Positions 53,515 through 62,104 of a stretch of 64,000 bases of DNA are shown piece after piece. Below the pieces are notes generated by a model. The model was not told where the DNA came from. It made no database searches and worked only from the letters and a program-made list of their open reading frames with translations. How positions within the stretch are numbered: position 1 is the first letter of the stretch; every line of letters starts with the position of its first letter. A program made the translations under genes and the position numbers. Source of the stretch: Roseovarius sp. W115 (GTDB lineage: Bacteria; Pseudomonadota; Alphaproteobacteria; Rhodobacterales; Rhodobacteraceae); the NCBI RefSeq assembly GCF_032842945.2, contig NZ_CP146607.1, positions 1 to 64,000 on the forward strand. The letters are read 5' to 3'.

Positions 53515-54139
53515 GGGTCGCCGCTTGTTTCAGCATCGCGTCCAAAACCTCATCAAGCCCGCGCACGGCGCCGTGTTGGAGATACTCGACCGCATTGAGC
53601 GAAGCCTGATGCGCCGCGAGACTGGATCCGGCGACGCAATCCTCTATCACCCGGCAGAAATAGTCGCCTTGGTGGGCGTCGACAAAGGTGTAATGCACAC
53701 AGACATCCGTCAAACCGCCAACCAGGATGAGGGTTTCGGCCTTCAGCCCCTTGAGCAGGATTTCCAGGTCAGTGCCGTAGAAGGCCGAATAGCGGCGTTT
53801 GGAAATGCGGTAGTCATCTGGACGCATTCCCAGTTCTTCTTCAGCGAAGTCAGTCAGCGGGTTGCTGTCGAGGCAATGTACATCCTCGTCGCCGTCGGTT
53901 TCGCGGCCCATGTCGATCAGGTTGGCGCGGTGGATTTCCTGTATGAAGATCACAGGTATGCCGACCTCGCGCGCCTTGTCGATGGCGACCTTTGAGCGCG
54001 CCATCCGCTCTGCGTAGTCAGGCATGTGGGCGATGGCGCGCTTGTCGTCGGGAATGGGTGCAAAGGTCGACTTCTGGATGTCGATGACGATCAAAGCTGC
54101 GCGGCCTTCGATCAAATCGCGTTTCTTGGAGATGGCCAT
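53504..54139 (-). CDS. Isochorismatase-family cysteine hydrolase
   Basis: A 211-aa protein with the triad Asp (ALIVIDIQKSTF), Lys (ISKRRYSAFYGTDLE) and Cys (GGLTDVCVHYTFVDAHQ). The family hydrolyses amides and C-N bonds such as N-carbamoyl compounds, nicotinamide, biuret or ureidoacrylate. In this operon a carbamoyl or amide derivative of an amino acid is a plausible substrate. 54 bp separate it from the permease gene. Confidence 0.9.
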   Translation of the reverse strand: MAISKKRDLIEGRAALIVIDIQKSTFAPIPDDKRAIAHMPDYAERMARSKVAIDKAREVGIPVIFIQEIHRANLIDMGRETDGDEDVHCLDSNPLTDFAEEELGMRPDDYRISKRRYSAFYGTDLEILLKGLKAETLILVGGLTDVCVHYTFVDAHQGDYFCRVIEDCVAGSSLAAHQASLNAVEYLQHGAVRGLDEVLDAMLKQAATHAA

Positions 54140-54193
54140 GGGAATACCTTTCGATGTGTGTGACTCGATGTGAATGTTTCGCTGTGCGCCAGG

Positions 54194-54979
54194 TCAGGCT
54201 GGCGCCTCGACTTTTGACGGCTTGGCCTCAACGCGCGGGCGCAAGTGACCGAGAAAACGCTTTTCGGCCAGCTTGAACAGAATGGAGATCAAGAAGACGA
54301 TGGCCATGTAAAACACCATCGCGGTTAAGAAGCCTTCATAGGCCAAGTAATAGCGCCCGTTCAGCCATCGCCCGACACCCAAGAGATCCTGAAGGGTCAC
54401 CGTACTTGCGATGACCGACCCGTGCAGGGTGAAGATGACCTCATTCGAATAGGCCGGGAGTGCACGGCGAAAGGCATTCGGCAGGACCACCAGCCGCATC
54501 CGCGTAAAGGGCGACATGCCGCAGGCTTTGGCGGCCTCGATTTCGCCGCGGGGCGTGGTTTCGATGGCTCCGCGTAAGAATTCTGTCGTGTAGGCTGCTG
54601 TATTGAGCGTGAAGGCGATCATCACGCACCACCAGGGGCTGGACAGGATCGGATCCCATAGGAAGCTGGTACGGACGGCTTCAAACTGACCGAGGCCGAA
54701 ATAGAACAGGTAGACCTGCACCAGAAGCGGTGTTCCGCAGAATATGTAGGTGTAGATTCGGATCGCCGGGCTGAAGAATGGTTTACGATAGGCTCGCGCG
54801 ATGGCCAGTGGCACAGCGATCAATCCGCCCACCAGAAGCGCTAGGAACGTCAGTTGCAGCGTCACCAGCGCACCTTCAAAAAACCGGCCGATATTGTCGT
54901 AGATCAGCAGGAAGTTGATCGGCGAGACGTTTTCGCTGATATGCGTTAGGTATTCGAGGAAGGTCCGTTCAGGTTCCAT
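54194..54979 (-). CDS. Polar amino acid ABC permease, HisM-like
   Basis: A 261-aa inner-membrane protein with the amino acid permease start (FFEGALVTLQLTFLALLVGG) and the EAA loop (GEIEAAKACGMSPFTRMRLVVLPNAFRRALP). C-terminal tail is charged. Starts three bases after the HisQ-like gene. Confidence 0.92.
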   Translation of the reverse strand: MEPERTFLEYLTHISENVSPINFLLIYDNIGRFFEGALVTLQLTFLALLVGGLIAVPLAIARAYRKPFFSPAIRIYTYIFCGTPLLVQVYLFYFGLGQFEAVRTSFLWDPILSSPWWCVMIAFTLNTAAYTTEFLRGAIETTPRGEIEAAKACGMSPFTRMRLVVLPNAFRRALPAYSNEVIFTLHGSVIASTVTLQDLLGVGRWLNGRYYLAYEGFLTAMVFYMAIVFLISILFKLAEKRFLGHLRPRVEAKPSKVEAPA

Positions 54980-54982
54980 GGC

Positions 54983-55672
54983 TCAGGCCCTTCTCACGCC
55001 AGCGGAGTATCTGCGGTCAATCCAGCGCAGGATCAGATCCGACACTCCGGTGATGATCAGATAGATCACCAGCACCGCAATCATGAAGGTGAAAAGCTGA
55101 TGGGTGGACCGGCCCGCCGAAAACGCATTCCACACCAGATCATGCAGCCCGATGACCGACACCAGCGCGGTGGATTTGACCAAAACCAGCCAGTTGTTCG
55201 TAAAACTTGGCAACGCAAAGCGCACCATCTGCGGCCAAGTCACGATACGGAAGATCTGCCCCGGTGACATGCCTATGGCTTTGCCTGCTTCGATCTGGCC
55301 GGTCGGAATGGCGAGGATCGCGCCGCGGAAGGTCTCAGTCATGTAGGCGCCGAAAATGAAGCCCAACGTCAGCGTCCCGGCAACGAACTGGTTGATCTCG
55401 ACATAGCCCCAAAGTCCGGTCAAGGCACCAAGCTGGCTTACCAAAGTCTGACCACCAAAGAAGATCAGCATCATCAACACCAAATCGGGCACGCTGCGCA
55501 CAAAAGTTGTGTAGATACTGCCGGCACGCCGGATGCCGCGTATTTGTGACAGCTTTGCAAAGGCACCCATCAGCCCGAGAACGATCGAAAGAAGCAAAGA
55601 CAGGACTGCCAACGAGATTGTGACAATCGTGCCTTCGATCAGGATCTGTCGATATTCGATTATCACGTCCAT
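54983..55672 (-). CDS. Polar amino acid ABC permease, HisQ-like
   Basis: A 229-aa permease: LIEGTIVTISLAVLSLLLSI, FVRSVPDLVLMMLIFFGG and the EAA loop GQIEAGKAIGMSPGQIFRIV. Forms the membrane channel with the HisM-like partner for basic or polar amino acids. Confidence 0.92.
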   Translation of the reverse strand: MDVIIEYRQILIEGTIVTISLAVLSLLLSIVLGLMGAFAKLSQIRGIRRAGSIYTTFVRSVPDLVLMMLIFFGGQTLVSQLGALTGLWGYVEINQFVAGTLTLGFIFGAYMTETFRGAILAIPTGQIEAGKAIGMSPGQIFRIVTWPQMVRFALPSFTNNWLVLVKSTALVSVIGLHDLVWNAFSAGRSTHQLFTFMIAVLVIYLIITGVSDLILRWIDRRYSAGVRRA

Positions 55673-55740
55673 GGGTTCGGTCCGTCATCCGGCGAAAAGA
55701 GAGTGGCAGGGACCGGAACGGCCCCTGCCCTTATGCGGGG

Positions 55741-56511
55741 TTATTTGCCGTAGATGTCGACGTCGAAATACTTGTCGTTGATCGCGGCGTAGGTGCCGTC
55801 TGCGCGGATCGCCTCGATGGCCGCGGTCAGCTCGCCTGCAAGTGGATCACCCTTGCGCACGGCAATGCCGGTGCCTTCACCAAGGCATTCAGGATCATCC
55901 ACGTTCTCACCGAGGAAGGCAAAGCCCTCGCCCTGAGGCGTATTCAAAAAGCCATCCATGGCCTGCAGCGTATTGTTGAGCTGCATGTCCAAGCGACCTG
56001 CCACGAGATCAGCAAAAACGTCCTCTTGCGTGTTGTAGAGCCGCAGGTCGGCGTTCGGAAAAGCCTTCTCGACGTGACATTGCAGCGTGGTGCCACGCAG
56101 AACGCCGATCTTGACTCCATCGGTACCTTCGACGGTCATGTCGAATTCTGCGCCTTCTCGGGCAATGAAGCGAGATGGCGTATCATAGTATTTCTCGGTG
56201 AAGTCCACCTGCTTCTTACGGTCTTCGGTGATCGACATGGAGGCGACGATGGCATCGTATTTACGCGCCTGTAGCGCCGGGATCATCCCGTCCCATTCCT
56301 GTTCAACCAGTTCGCATTCACGCTCGAGCTGCGCGCAAAGCGCCAGCGCTATATCGATGTCGAATCCCGAAAGCGTACCATCGGCTTCCTTCATCGAAAA
56401 TGGGGGATAGGCACCTTCGACACCGATGCGAAGTGTGTCTGCCGCCGCAGCGCCCCCGATGAATGTCATCGCGCAGGCGACTGTTGCGAGGAGTGTTTTC
56501 TTGAAGCTCAT
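55741..56511 (-). CDS. Polar amino acid ABC substrate-binding protein
   Basis: A 256-aa periplasmic protein: signal peptide (MSFKKTLLATVACAMTFIGGAAAA), then LRIGVEGAYPPFSMKEADGTLSGFDIDIA in part, QEWDGMIPALQARKYDAIVASM, KIGVLRGTTLQCHVEKAF. Resembles the HisJ/ArgT lysine-arginine-ornithine group, with two cysteines (ALCAQLERECELV) near the usual disulfide position. Ornithine, arginine or citrulline are likely ligands given the operon. Confidence 0.92.
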   Translation of the reverse strand: MSFKKTLLATVACAMTFIGGAAAADTLRIGVEGAYPPFSMKEADGTLSGFDIDIALALCAQLERECELVEQEWDGMIPALQARKYDAIVASMSITEDRKKQVDFTEKYYDTPSRFIAREGAEFDMTVEGTDGVKIGVLRGTTLQCHVEKAFPNADLRLYNTQEDVFADLVAGRLDMQLNNTLQAMDGFLNTPQGEGFAFLGENVDDPECLGEGTGIAVRKGDPLAGELTAAIEAIRADGTYAAINDKYFDVDIYGK

Positions 56512-56555
56512 TTTTTGATTTCCCTTATTTGGACTGAGTTGAAAGGACCTCCCGG

Positions 56556-57350
56556 TTAGTGCCGGGTGTTCGAGAGGAACTCTTTGAAACGTGTCGATTT
56601 CGGGTCGGTAAACATCTGGTCTGGGTGACCCTGTTCTTCGATCAAACCCTGGTGAAGGAAGATCACCTGTGACGAGACATCTCGTGCAAAGGCCATCTCG
56701 TGCGTCACCACAACCATGGTGCGCCCCTCTTCAGCCAGCGACCTGATGACTTTCAGCACTTCACCCACCAATTCCGGATCGAGCGCAGAGGTCGGTTCGT
56801 CAAACAACATCACTTCGGGTTCCATTGCCAGGGCGCGGGCAATTGCCGCGCGTTGCTGCTGACCACCGGAGATATGTGCCGGGAAGTAGTCACGCCGCTC
56901 GTACATGCCGACGCGCTCAAGCACTTCGTGGGCTTTTTCGGTGGCCTCGGAGCGCGACTTTTTCAAGACGTGCATCGGCCCGGCAATGACGTTTTCCAGC
57001 ACGGTCATGTGTGACCAGAGATTGAACGACTGGAAAACCATTGCGAGCCGGGCGCGAATACGCTCGACTTGGCGGGCATCGGATGGCTTGAACACGCCAT
57101 GACGGTCGGTCGTCATCTTGATCTCTTCGCCATGCACGCTGATTACCCCGGAATTCGGCGTCTCAAGCAGGTTGATGCAGCGCAGAAACGTGCTTTTTCC
57201 TGATCCCGAAGATCCCAAGAGAGAAATCACATCTCCCTGACAGGCGCGGAGCGACACACCCTTAAGTACTTCCAACGCGCCAAAGGACTTGTGCAGATCG
57301 GTGACCACAAGCGAGGCATCGGCGGAAGAAGGAGTGGTGATATCAAGCAT
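56556..57350 (-). CDS. Polar amino acid ABC ATPase, HisP-like
   Basis: A 264-aa ATPase: Walker [20 protein letters not shown]-loop [13 protein letters not shown], signature [18 protein letters not shown], Walker [18 protein letters not shown] and [12 protein letters not shown]. First gene of the ten-gene operon. ATG at 57350 is used; the frame continues to 57419 but without a better start. Confidence 0.93.
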   Translation of the reverse strand: MLDITTPSSADASLVVTDLHKSFGALEVLKGVSLRACQGDVISLLGSSGSGKSTFLRCINLLETPNSGVISVHGEEIKMTTDRHGVFKPSDARQVERIRARLAMVFQSFNLWSHMTVLENVIAGPMHVLKKSRSEATEKAHEVLERVGMYERRDYFPAHISGGQQQRAAIARALAMEPEVMLFDEPTSALDPELVGEVLKVIRSLAEEGRTMVVVTHEMAFARDVSSQVIFLHQGLIEEQGHPDQMFTDPKSTRFKEFLSNTRH

Positions 57351-57425
57351 ATGGCGTCCGTCTGGTGTTGGTGTTTTCTGAGGGATGGTAGCCGTCCACC
57401 GAGGTTTCGAAAAACGCATATAACT

Positions 57426-57460
57426 TGCCCTCAGCGAAGCTTTTCGCTACGCTGAGGGCA
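57426..57460. promoter_or_regulatory. Long inverted repeat in the LysR/ABC divergent region
   Basis: Perfect 11-bp arms TGCCCTCAGCG (57426-57436) and CGCTGAGGGCA (57450-57460) with a 13-nt centre that itself contains GAAGC-TTTTC. The right arm ends on the A of the LysR ATG, so binding or hairpin formation there could block LysR expression, or the later ATG at 57481 may be the true start. Likely LysR operator. Confidence 0.6.
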
Positions 57461-58353
57461 TGGGAAACGCGCTCCGACATATGAATGCACTGCCTGTCTT
57501 CGAGGCAGCTGCACGGCATTCGAGTTTTGCCAAAGCCGGGGCCGAACTGAACGTCAGTCACAGCGTCATTAGCCAGCACATCCGCAATCTGGAACAGTGG
57601 CTCGGCACCGATTTGTTTGTTCGCCACGGCAATCGCGTTGAGTTGAGCGATGAAGGGCGTAACTTGTTGCCGCAGATCGCAAGTGGGCTGCAAACCTTGA
57701 CCGACGCTTGCGAAACGGTGTTGCGGAAAACCCAAGCGGGCATCGTCGTTGTCAGCGCAGAGCCGGCGTTCGCATCACTCTGGCTGCGGAAGCGGATTAC
57801 GGAGTTCTGCGAACTCTTTCCGAGAGTTGAAATTGACTTGCGTCCGGCGTGGACACCCGCCCAGATCGGCGATGGCCATGCGGACATGATCATTCACTTC
57901 GAGACCCGGATTCCCAAACGCGGAGTGGACCGAGACAACCTTTTCCCGATTGATGGATATCCCGCGGCAACAACCGACGTCCGCGATGCACTGCCACTGG
58001 TGGGATCCGCAATTGACTGGCACCGCGCTGAGCTTGTGCACGACAATGGAAAGGAGACCTGGCACAAGTGGTATGCAGCACATGAGCCCAAAAGCGAGGG
58101 TTGGCGCAAAGGCCGCATCCATTCGGACCTGTCACTTGCAATTGATGCGGCAGTGGACGGCGAAGGCGTCATCCTTGCGGATGACATACTTTGCCAGCGC
58201 GAGATTTCTTCGGGGCAGTTGGTGCGTCTTGACGACCGTTCGGTCCGATGCATCTGGTACCAGATTGCAATACCTAGAGGCACATCAAAGTCAGCGGCGT
58301 CGTCGTTCTTTAGAGATTGGCTAGTAGGCCAGACCCAAGACCTTCGCGAATGA
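57460..58353 (+). CDS. LysR-type regulator, GcvA-like
   Basis: A 297-aa protein (290 if ATG 57481, MNALPVFEAAARH, is used). HTH: HSSFAKAGAELNVSHSVISQ, LEQWLGTDLFVRHGNRVELS. The effector domain has the GcvA-type features VSAEPAFASLWLRKRI and DMIIHFETRIP. Divergent from the amino acid ABC operon with a strong inverted repeat between them, so it is the probable regulator. Confidence 0.9.
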   Translation: MGNALRHMNALPVFEAAARHSSFAKAGAELNVSHSVISQHIRNLEQWLGTDLFVRHGNRVELSDEGRNLLPQIASGLQTLTDACETVLRKTQAGIVVVSAEPAFASLWLRKRITEFCELFPRVEIDLRPAWTPAQIGDGHADMIIHFETRIPKRGVDRDNLFPIDGYPAATTDVRDALPLVGSAIDWHRAELVHDNGKETWHKWYAAHEPKSEGWRKGRIHSDLSLAIDAAVDGEGVILADDILCQREISSGQLVRLDDRSVRCIWYQIAIPRGTSKSAASSFFRDWLVGQTQDLRE

Positions 58354-58477
58354 AATCGAGCCCTTCGCGACCTATCTGCAAAACGCATACCAGCCCTGCA
58401 AAAATGGCACTTCTATAGACTCAAAATCAGGCCTACGTGCGGCTCAGGAAACATGCACATAGCCTCGGAGCCAAGAA

Positions 58478-58573
58478 ATGTCTAACACCCTGAAAATCAT
58501 GAAAGAAGCATCCATCATGATCGCGCTGACAATCGCAGTGGTTGCCGGCAACGTCACGCTCATGGTGATGTAA
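58478..58573 (+). CDS. 31-aa putative membrane microprotein
   Basis: ATG at 58478 to TAA at 58573, with GGAG eight bases upstream. The peptide has a short polar start (MSNTLKIMKEAS) and one hydrophobic segment (IMIALTIAVVAGNVTLMVM), fitting a single-span membrane microprotein. No known family recognised. Supported only by the ribosome-binding site and composition. Confidence 0.45.
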   Translation: MSNTLKIMKEASIMIALTIAVVAGNVTLMVM

Positions 58574-59168
58574 ATTCAACAGGATTGGGTCGGTTCTTCG
58601 CGAGAAGAGAGAAGGCCTGATACTGTTGCAGCTTATGGGCTGTGCGGGTGACCATCCGCGCAGCCATTTTTCTAATCTTCGAACTCTCCTCTGCAGTCAG
58701 CCTCACCTCGCCGGTTGCAACACCCAGCGATAACACCGGTAAGCAGTTTCAGAAGAGAATTGTGCAATCGCATCTTGGCCACATGCTGCCAAAGTAACGG
58801 CGCGCTTGGTGTCCGAATAAATGTTGGCAGATGAGCCAACTCACTCGCCCGACTTGGTCATACATCGTATCGATTCCAACACGAATTGGGTGATCGGGAT
58901 GTCTTCTTGACAACTAGAGCAAGAATTGGTCAACGGCTTTGCCCTGACCTTGAAGTCCCCATAAACCTCTTTGTTCATAATGGCTTGGTCGCCTTTGCAC
59001 GCTCGCGGCATTCCCTAAATGAAGGTTCATAGACATCTGGCTTGTACCGCTTCGCAAACAAAAACTTGCCACATTGGAGTTTATTGCCCTATGCTTGACC
59101 GTAGGGTAGCCTATGTTCTTACTGCTGCCGCCAAAAAAAATAGCTCTATCAACCGACAGGAGGACTAA
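58574..59168. other. Noncoding region upstream of the TRAP operon
   Basis: 595 bp with no supportable gene and several stops in all frames; it may contain decayed sequence. An AGGAGG site ends it, immediately before the DctP gene. The promoter of the TRAP-sox genes should lie here. Confidence 0.5.
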
Positions 59169-60158
59169 ATGTCATTCACTTCTCGCCTTACAATGATGAC
59201 TGCGGCGGCAGCTCTGCTTGCATCAGCTGCAGTAGCAGACACACGCCTACGGATCGCCGGAACAGTGCCCGCTGAGCATTTCGGGAACGCTGTTCTTGAA
59301 CAGATGGCAAAGGACATTGAAGACGCGGGCGTAGGTCTCGACGTCAAATACTTCCCCGCAGGCCAACTTGGCTCAGGTGAAGAGCTGCTTGAAAGTGCCA
59401 TCCGTGGTGAAGTGCAGATGGTTCATGCGACCGTCTACGCGCAAAAGGACCCACGCCTGGAGATCAACAGCCTCCCTTTCATGGTCACCACCAAAGCAGA
59501 GCTCGATGCGGTCTATGGTGACCCAGACTCGGAATATAACAAGATTTTGGAAGAGATTCTGACCTCCTTTGGCATTCAGCCACTCGGGACAATTGGCGAA
59601 GGCCTTATCGGCATGATCGCGACCCAGCGTCCGGCTGACCCGACGAACATCGGCAGTCAGGGCATGAACGTCCGTGCCTGGTCGTCACAGATTGCAAAGC
59701 AAACGATGGAAGAACTCGGATACAATGTGACAACTCTCAATTGGGCGGAAGTCTTCCCAGCTGTTCAAGCTGGAACTATCGATGGTGCCATCTGCTGTAC
59801 GCCCGAATGGGCCTATACGACTTTCGCCGCCAGCGGCGTTGGCAACACCTATGTGCCTTACAATGCCTTCATCGAAAGTACGATGATCTATGCCAACAAG
59901 CGCTTCTATGACGGTCTGACCGATGAGCAGCGCGAAGTTGTTGCAAGGGAATCTGCAGAAGCCGCTGCTGAGATTAGCAAGCTGGCCTGGGAACGGAGCC
60001 AGGGCTTTGTGGAACAGTTGAAAGCAGCTGACTGGGAAATCGTCGAGTTCTCGCAGGAAGAACGTGACGCCATCAAGGCGCATATTCAGGCAACAGTTTG
60101 GCCAAATGTGGCAGACGTTGTCGGACAGGACATTCTTGATCGCCTGACCGCAAACTGA
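59169..60158 (+). CDS. dctP: TRAP transporter solute-binding protein (DctP)
   Basis: A 329-aa periplasmic protein: signal peptide (LTMMTAAAALLASAAVA), LRIAGTVPAEHFGNAVLEQM, KYFPAGQLGSGEELLESAIR, NSLPFMVTTKAELDAVYG, NVRAWSSQIAKQTMEELGYN and VQAGTIDGAICCTPEW. The conserved arginine (NVRAW) binds carboxylates. AGGAGG precedes the ATG. The nearby sarcosine oxidase genes suggest an N-methylated amino acid, though this is inference. Confidence 0.93.
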   Translation: MSFTSRLTMMTAAAALLASAAVADTRLRIAGTVPAEHFGNAVLEQMAKDIEDAGVGLDVKYFPAGQLGSGEELLESAIRGEVQMVHATVYAQKDPRLEINSLPFMVTTKAELDAVYGDPDSEYNKILEEILTSFGIQPLGTIGEGLIGMIATQRPADPTNIGSQGMNVRAWSSQIAKQTMEELGYNVTTLNWAEVFPAVQAGTIDGAICCTPEWAYTTFAASGVGNTYVPYNAFIESTMIYANKRFYDGLTDEQREVVARESAEAAAEISKLAWERSQGFVEQLKAADWEIVEFSQEERDAIKAHIQATVWPNVADVVGQDILDRLTAN

Positions 60159-60216
60159 AGCCTCGTGAAGTGGGTCGCTCTCCCCGGCCCACTTCGCCAA
60201 TCCTGGAGCGGTCCCC

Positions 60217-60801
60217 GTGATAGAACTCGCTGATCAATTGCCTCCGAGAGTCGGGGCAACCGTCAAACAATTGTTGAAGATCAAGTCATTCTTTCTGATC
60301 ATTTCGACCTTCATTCTGGCACTCACCTTTTTCTTGGTCGTTGTTTTTCGCTACATCCTCGAGAGCGACCTCTTTGCTTACGAAGAATGGCTTCTGCCAA
60401 TGTGTTTTTGGCTGTTCTTTCTCGGCAGCGCAGTTGGCACTTACGACGATACGCAGATCAAGGCGGACATCCTCGAGGAGTGGTTCAAGAATCCCCGCGC
60501 CATTTGGATGCGTCGTGTGATCCTGACTGCAATCGAACTGATTATTACGATCTTCCTTGTTTATTGGGCCGTTCTCATGCTCCGTGACGAGCTGGCGTCC
60601 TATCCGCAATGGCAGACGACCATCGCATTGCGTATTCCCTTCTTTGTCCCGCGTCTGGGTATCTTTGTGGGTCTTGTGTTCATGGCGCTCTACAGCGCGC
60701 TCCACCTCTACGTCCTTCTGAAACTCGGCGTTGATGCTTTTGCCAAACAACTTGAGGCCGATGCAGAAGCCAAGCGCGTTGAACGGGAGGCCGAGCAATG
60801 A
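60217..60801 (+). CDS. dctQ: TRAP transporter small permease (DctQ)
   Basis: A 194-aa protein with four hydrophobic helices (FFLIISTFILALTFFLVVVF, LPMCFWLFFLGSAVGTYDD, ELIITIFLVYWAVLML, IFVGLVFMALYSALHLYVLL) and the RYILESDLFAYEEWL segment of DctQ. Starts with GTG; charged C-terminal helix. Overlaps dctM by ATGA. Confidence 0.9.
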   Translation: MIELADQLPPRVGATVKQLLKIKSFFLIISTFILALTFFLVVVFRYILESDLFAYEEWLLPMCFWLFFLGSAVGTYDDTQIKADILEEWFKNPRAIWMRRVILTAIELIITIFLVYWAVLMLRDELASYPQWQTTIALRIPFFVPRLGIFVGLVFMALYSALHLYVLLKLGVDAFAKQLEADAEAKRVEREAEQ

Positions 60802-62087
60802 TTATCGCATTTTCCGTTTTGCTGATCTGTGTTCTGCTCTTTGCAGGCATCTCCGTACCGTTGGCCTTTGGCGGCGTGCTGATCTTTCTGGCCTACACTG
60901 GTGGTCATGATGTCTCTGGTTTTATGCCCACCGGGCATTGGAAGCTGAATACCGTCGTCATCCTCGTGATCCCGCTCTTCATCCTTGCAGGCGATATCAT
61001 GAAGAACGGCCGGATTGCCGCTCCGATCGTTGACTTGGCCGAAATGCTGCTTGGGCGTATCCGTGGTGGTCTTTCTGGCGCATCGGTGGTGGCAAGTGCA
61101 ATGTTTGGTGCCATCTCTGGCAGCGGTGCTGCCACATTGACGTGCATCGGCGCTGTTATGATGCCGCATCTTCGCAGGGCGAAATATCCAGAAGGCTTCT
61201 CTGCTGCGCTGCTGGTTGCCGCCAGCCCGCTTGGCCTGCTCATTCCACCAAGCTCTGCGCAGTTGATCTACGCCTGGTTGACGCAGCAATCCGTTCTAAA
61301 GTGTTTTCTGGCAACGGTTCTTCCAGGGATTATCGTCGCTTCGCTGCTCGTGATCATCAACCTCATCATGATGCGTAAACAGACCGATATTGTCCTACCA
61401 GAACATCAGGAACAATTCGTCAAAGCCTTCAGCAAGAAATCCTTGGCGGCCTTCCCGGCGCTGATGATGCCCATCATCATTTTGGGCGGCATCTATGGTG
61501 GCATCATGACGCCTACTGAGGCCGCTGGTGTTGCCGTGATCTACGCAATCCCGATCGGGTTCTTTGTCTACAAAGGGCTAAACTGGAAGATCTTTATGGA
61601 CACGTTGAAGGAATCATCCGTCACGATTGGTGTGGTCATGGTGATGATCTTCATGGTGTTGATCGTCAGCCGATTCCTGATCTTCGAAGACATCCCCGGA
61701 TTGGCACAGGACTTGATCTTCTCGATTTCGGACAACCCGGTTGTGGTGCTCTTGATGATCAACCTCACAATGATCCTCATTGGCATGATCATGGATGACT
61801 TCAGCGGTCTGATCTTGAGCGCTACTTTGCTCTTGCCGATTGCCACGAGCGTCGGCGTGGACCCAATCCATTTCGCGGCGATCCTCGGTGTGAATCTTGG
61901 CATGGGAAACATCACACCGCCGACTGCGCCGCTGTTGTTCCTCGGAGCACGTGTAACGGGTGCACCGGTGCAGAAAATGCTTGGGCCGACGATGATTTTC
62001 ATCATCTTCGCTTGGTTGCCGACGCTTGCGCTCACAACCTTTGTGCCCGGCGTGGCGCTTTGGTTGCCTGAGCTGTTGCTCGGATAA
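60798..62087 (+). CDS. dctM: TRAP transporter large permease (DctM)
   Basis: A 429-aa membrane protein with about twelve helices. Family motifs: IPLFILAGDIMKNG, VVASAMFGAISGSGAATLTCIG, PLGLLIPPSSAQLIYAW, GGIYGGIMTPTEAAGVAVIY and NLGMGNITPPTAPLLFLGA. Completes the sodium-driven DctPQM system with its neighbours. Confidence 0.94.
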   Translation: MIIAFSVLLICVLLFAGISVPLAFGGVLIFLAYTGGHDVSGFMPTGHWKLNTVVILVIPLFILAGDIMKNGRIAAPIVDLAEMLLGRIRGGLSGASVVASAMFGAISGSGAATLTCIGAVMMPHLRRAKYPEGFSAALLVAASPLGLLIPPSSAQLIYAWLTQQSVLKCFLATVLPGIIVASLLVIINLIMMRKQTDIVLPEHQEQFVKAFSKKSLAAFPALMMPIIILGGIYGGIMTPTEAAGVAVIYAIPIGFFVYKGLNWKIFMDTLKESSVTIGVVMVMIFMVLIVSRFLIFEDIPGLAQDLIFSISDNPVVVLLMINLTMILIGMIMDDFSGLILSATLLLPIATSVGVDPIHFAAILGVNLGMGNITPPTAPLLFLGARVTGAPVQKMLGPTMIFIIFAWLPTLALTTFVPGVALWLPELLLG

Positions 62088-62104
62088 GAGAGGGAGCGGT
62101 ATTG

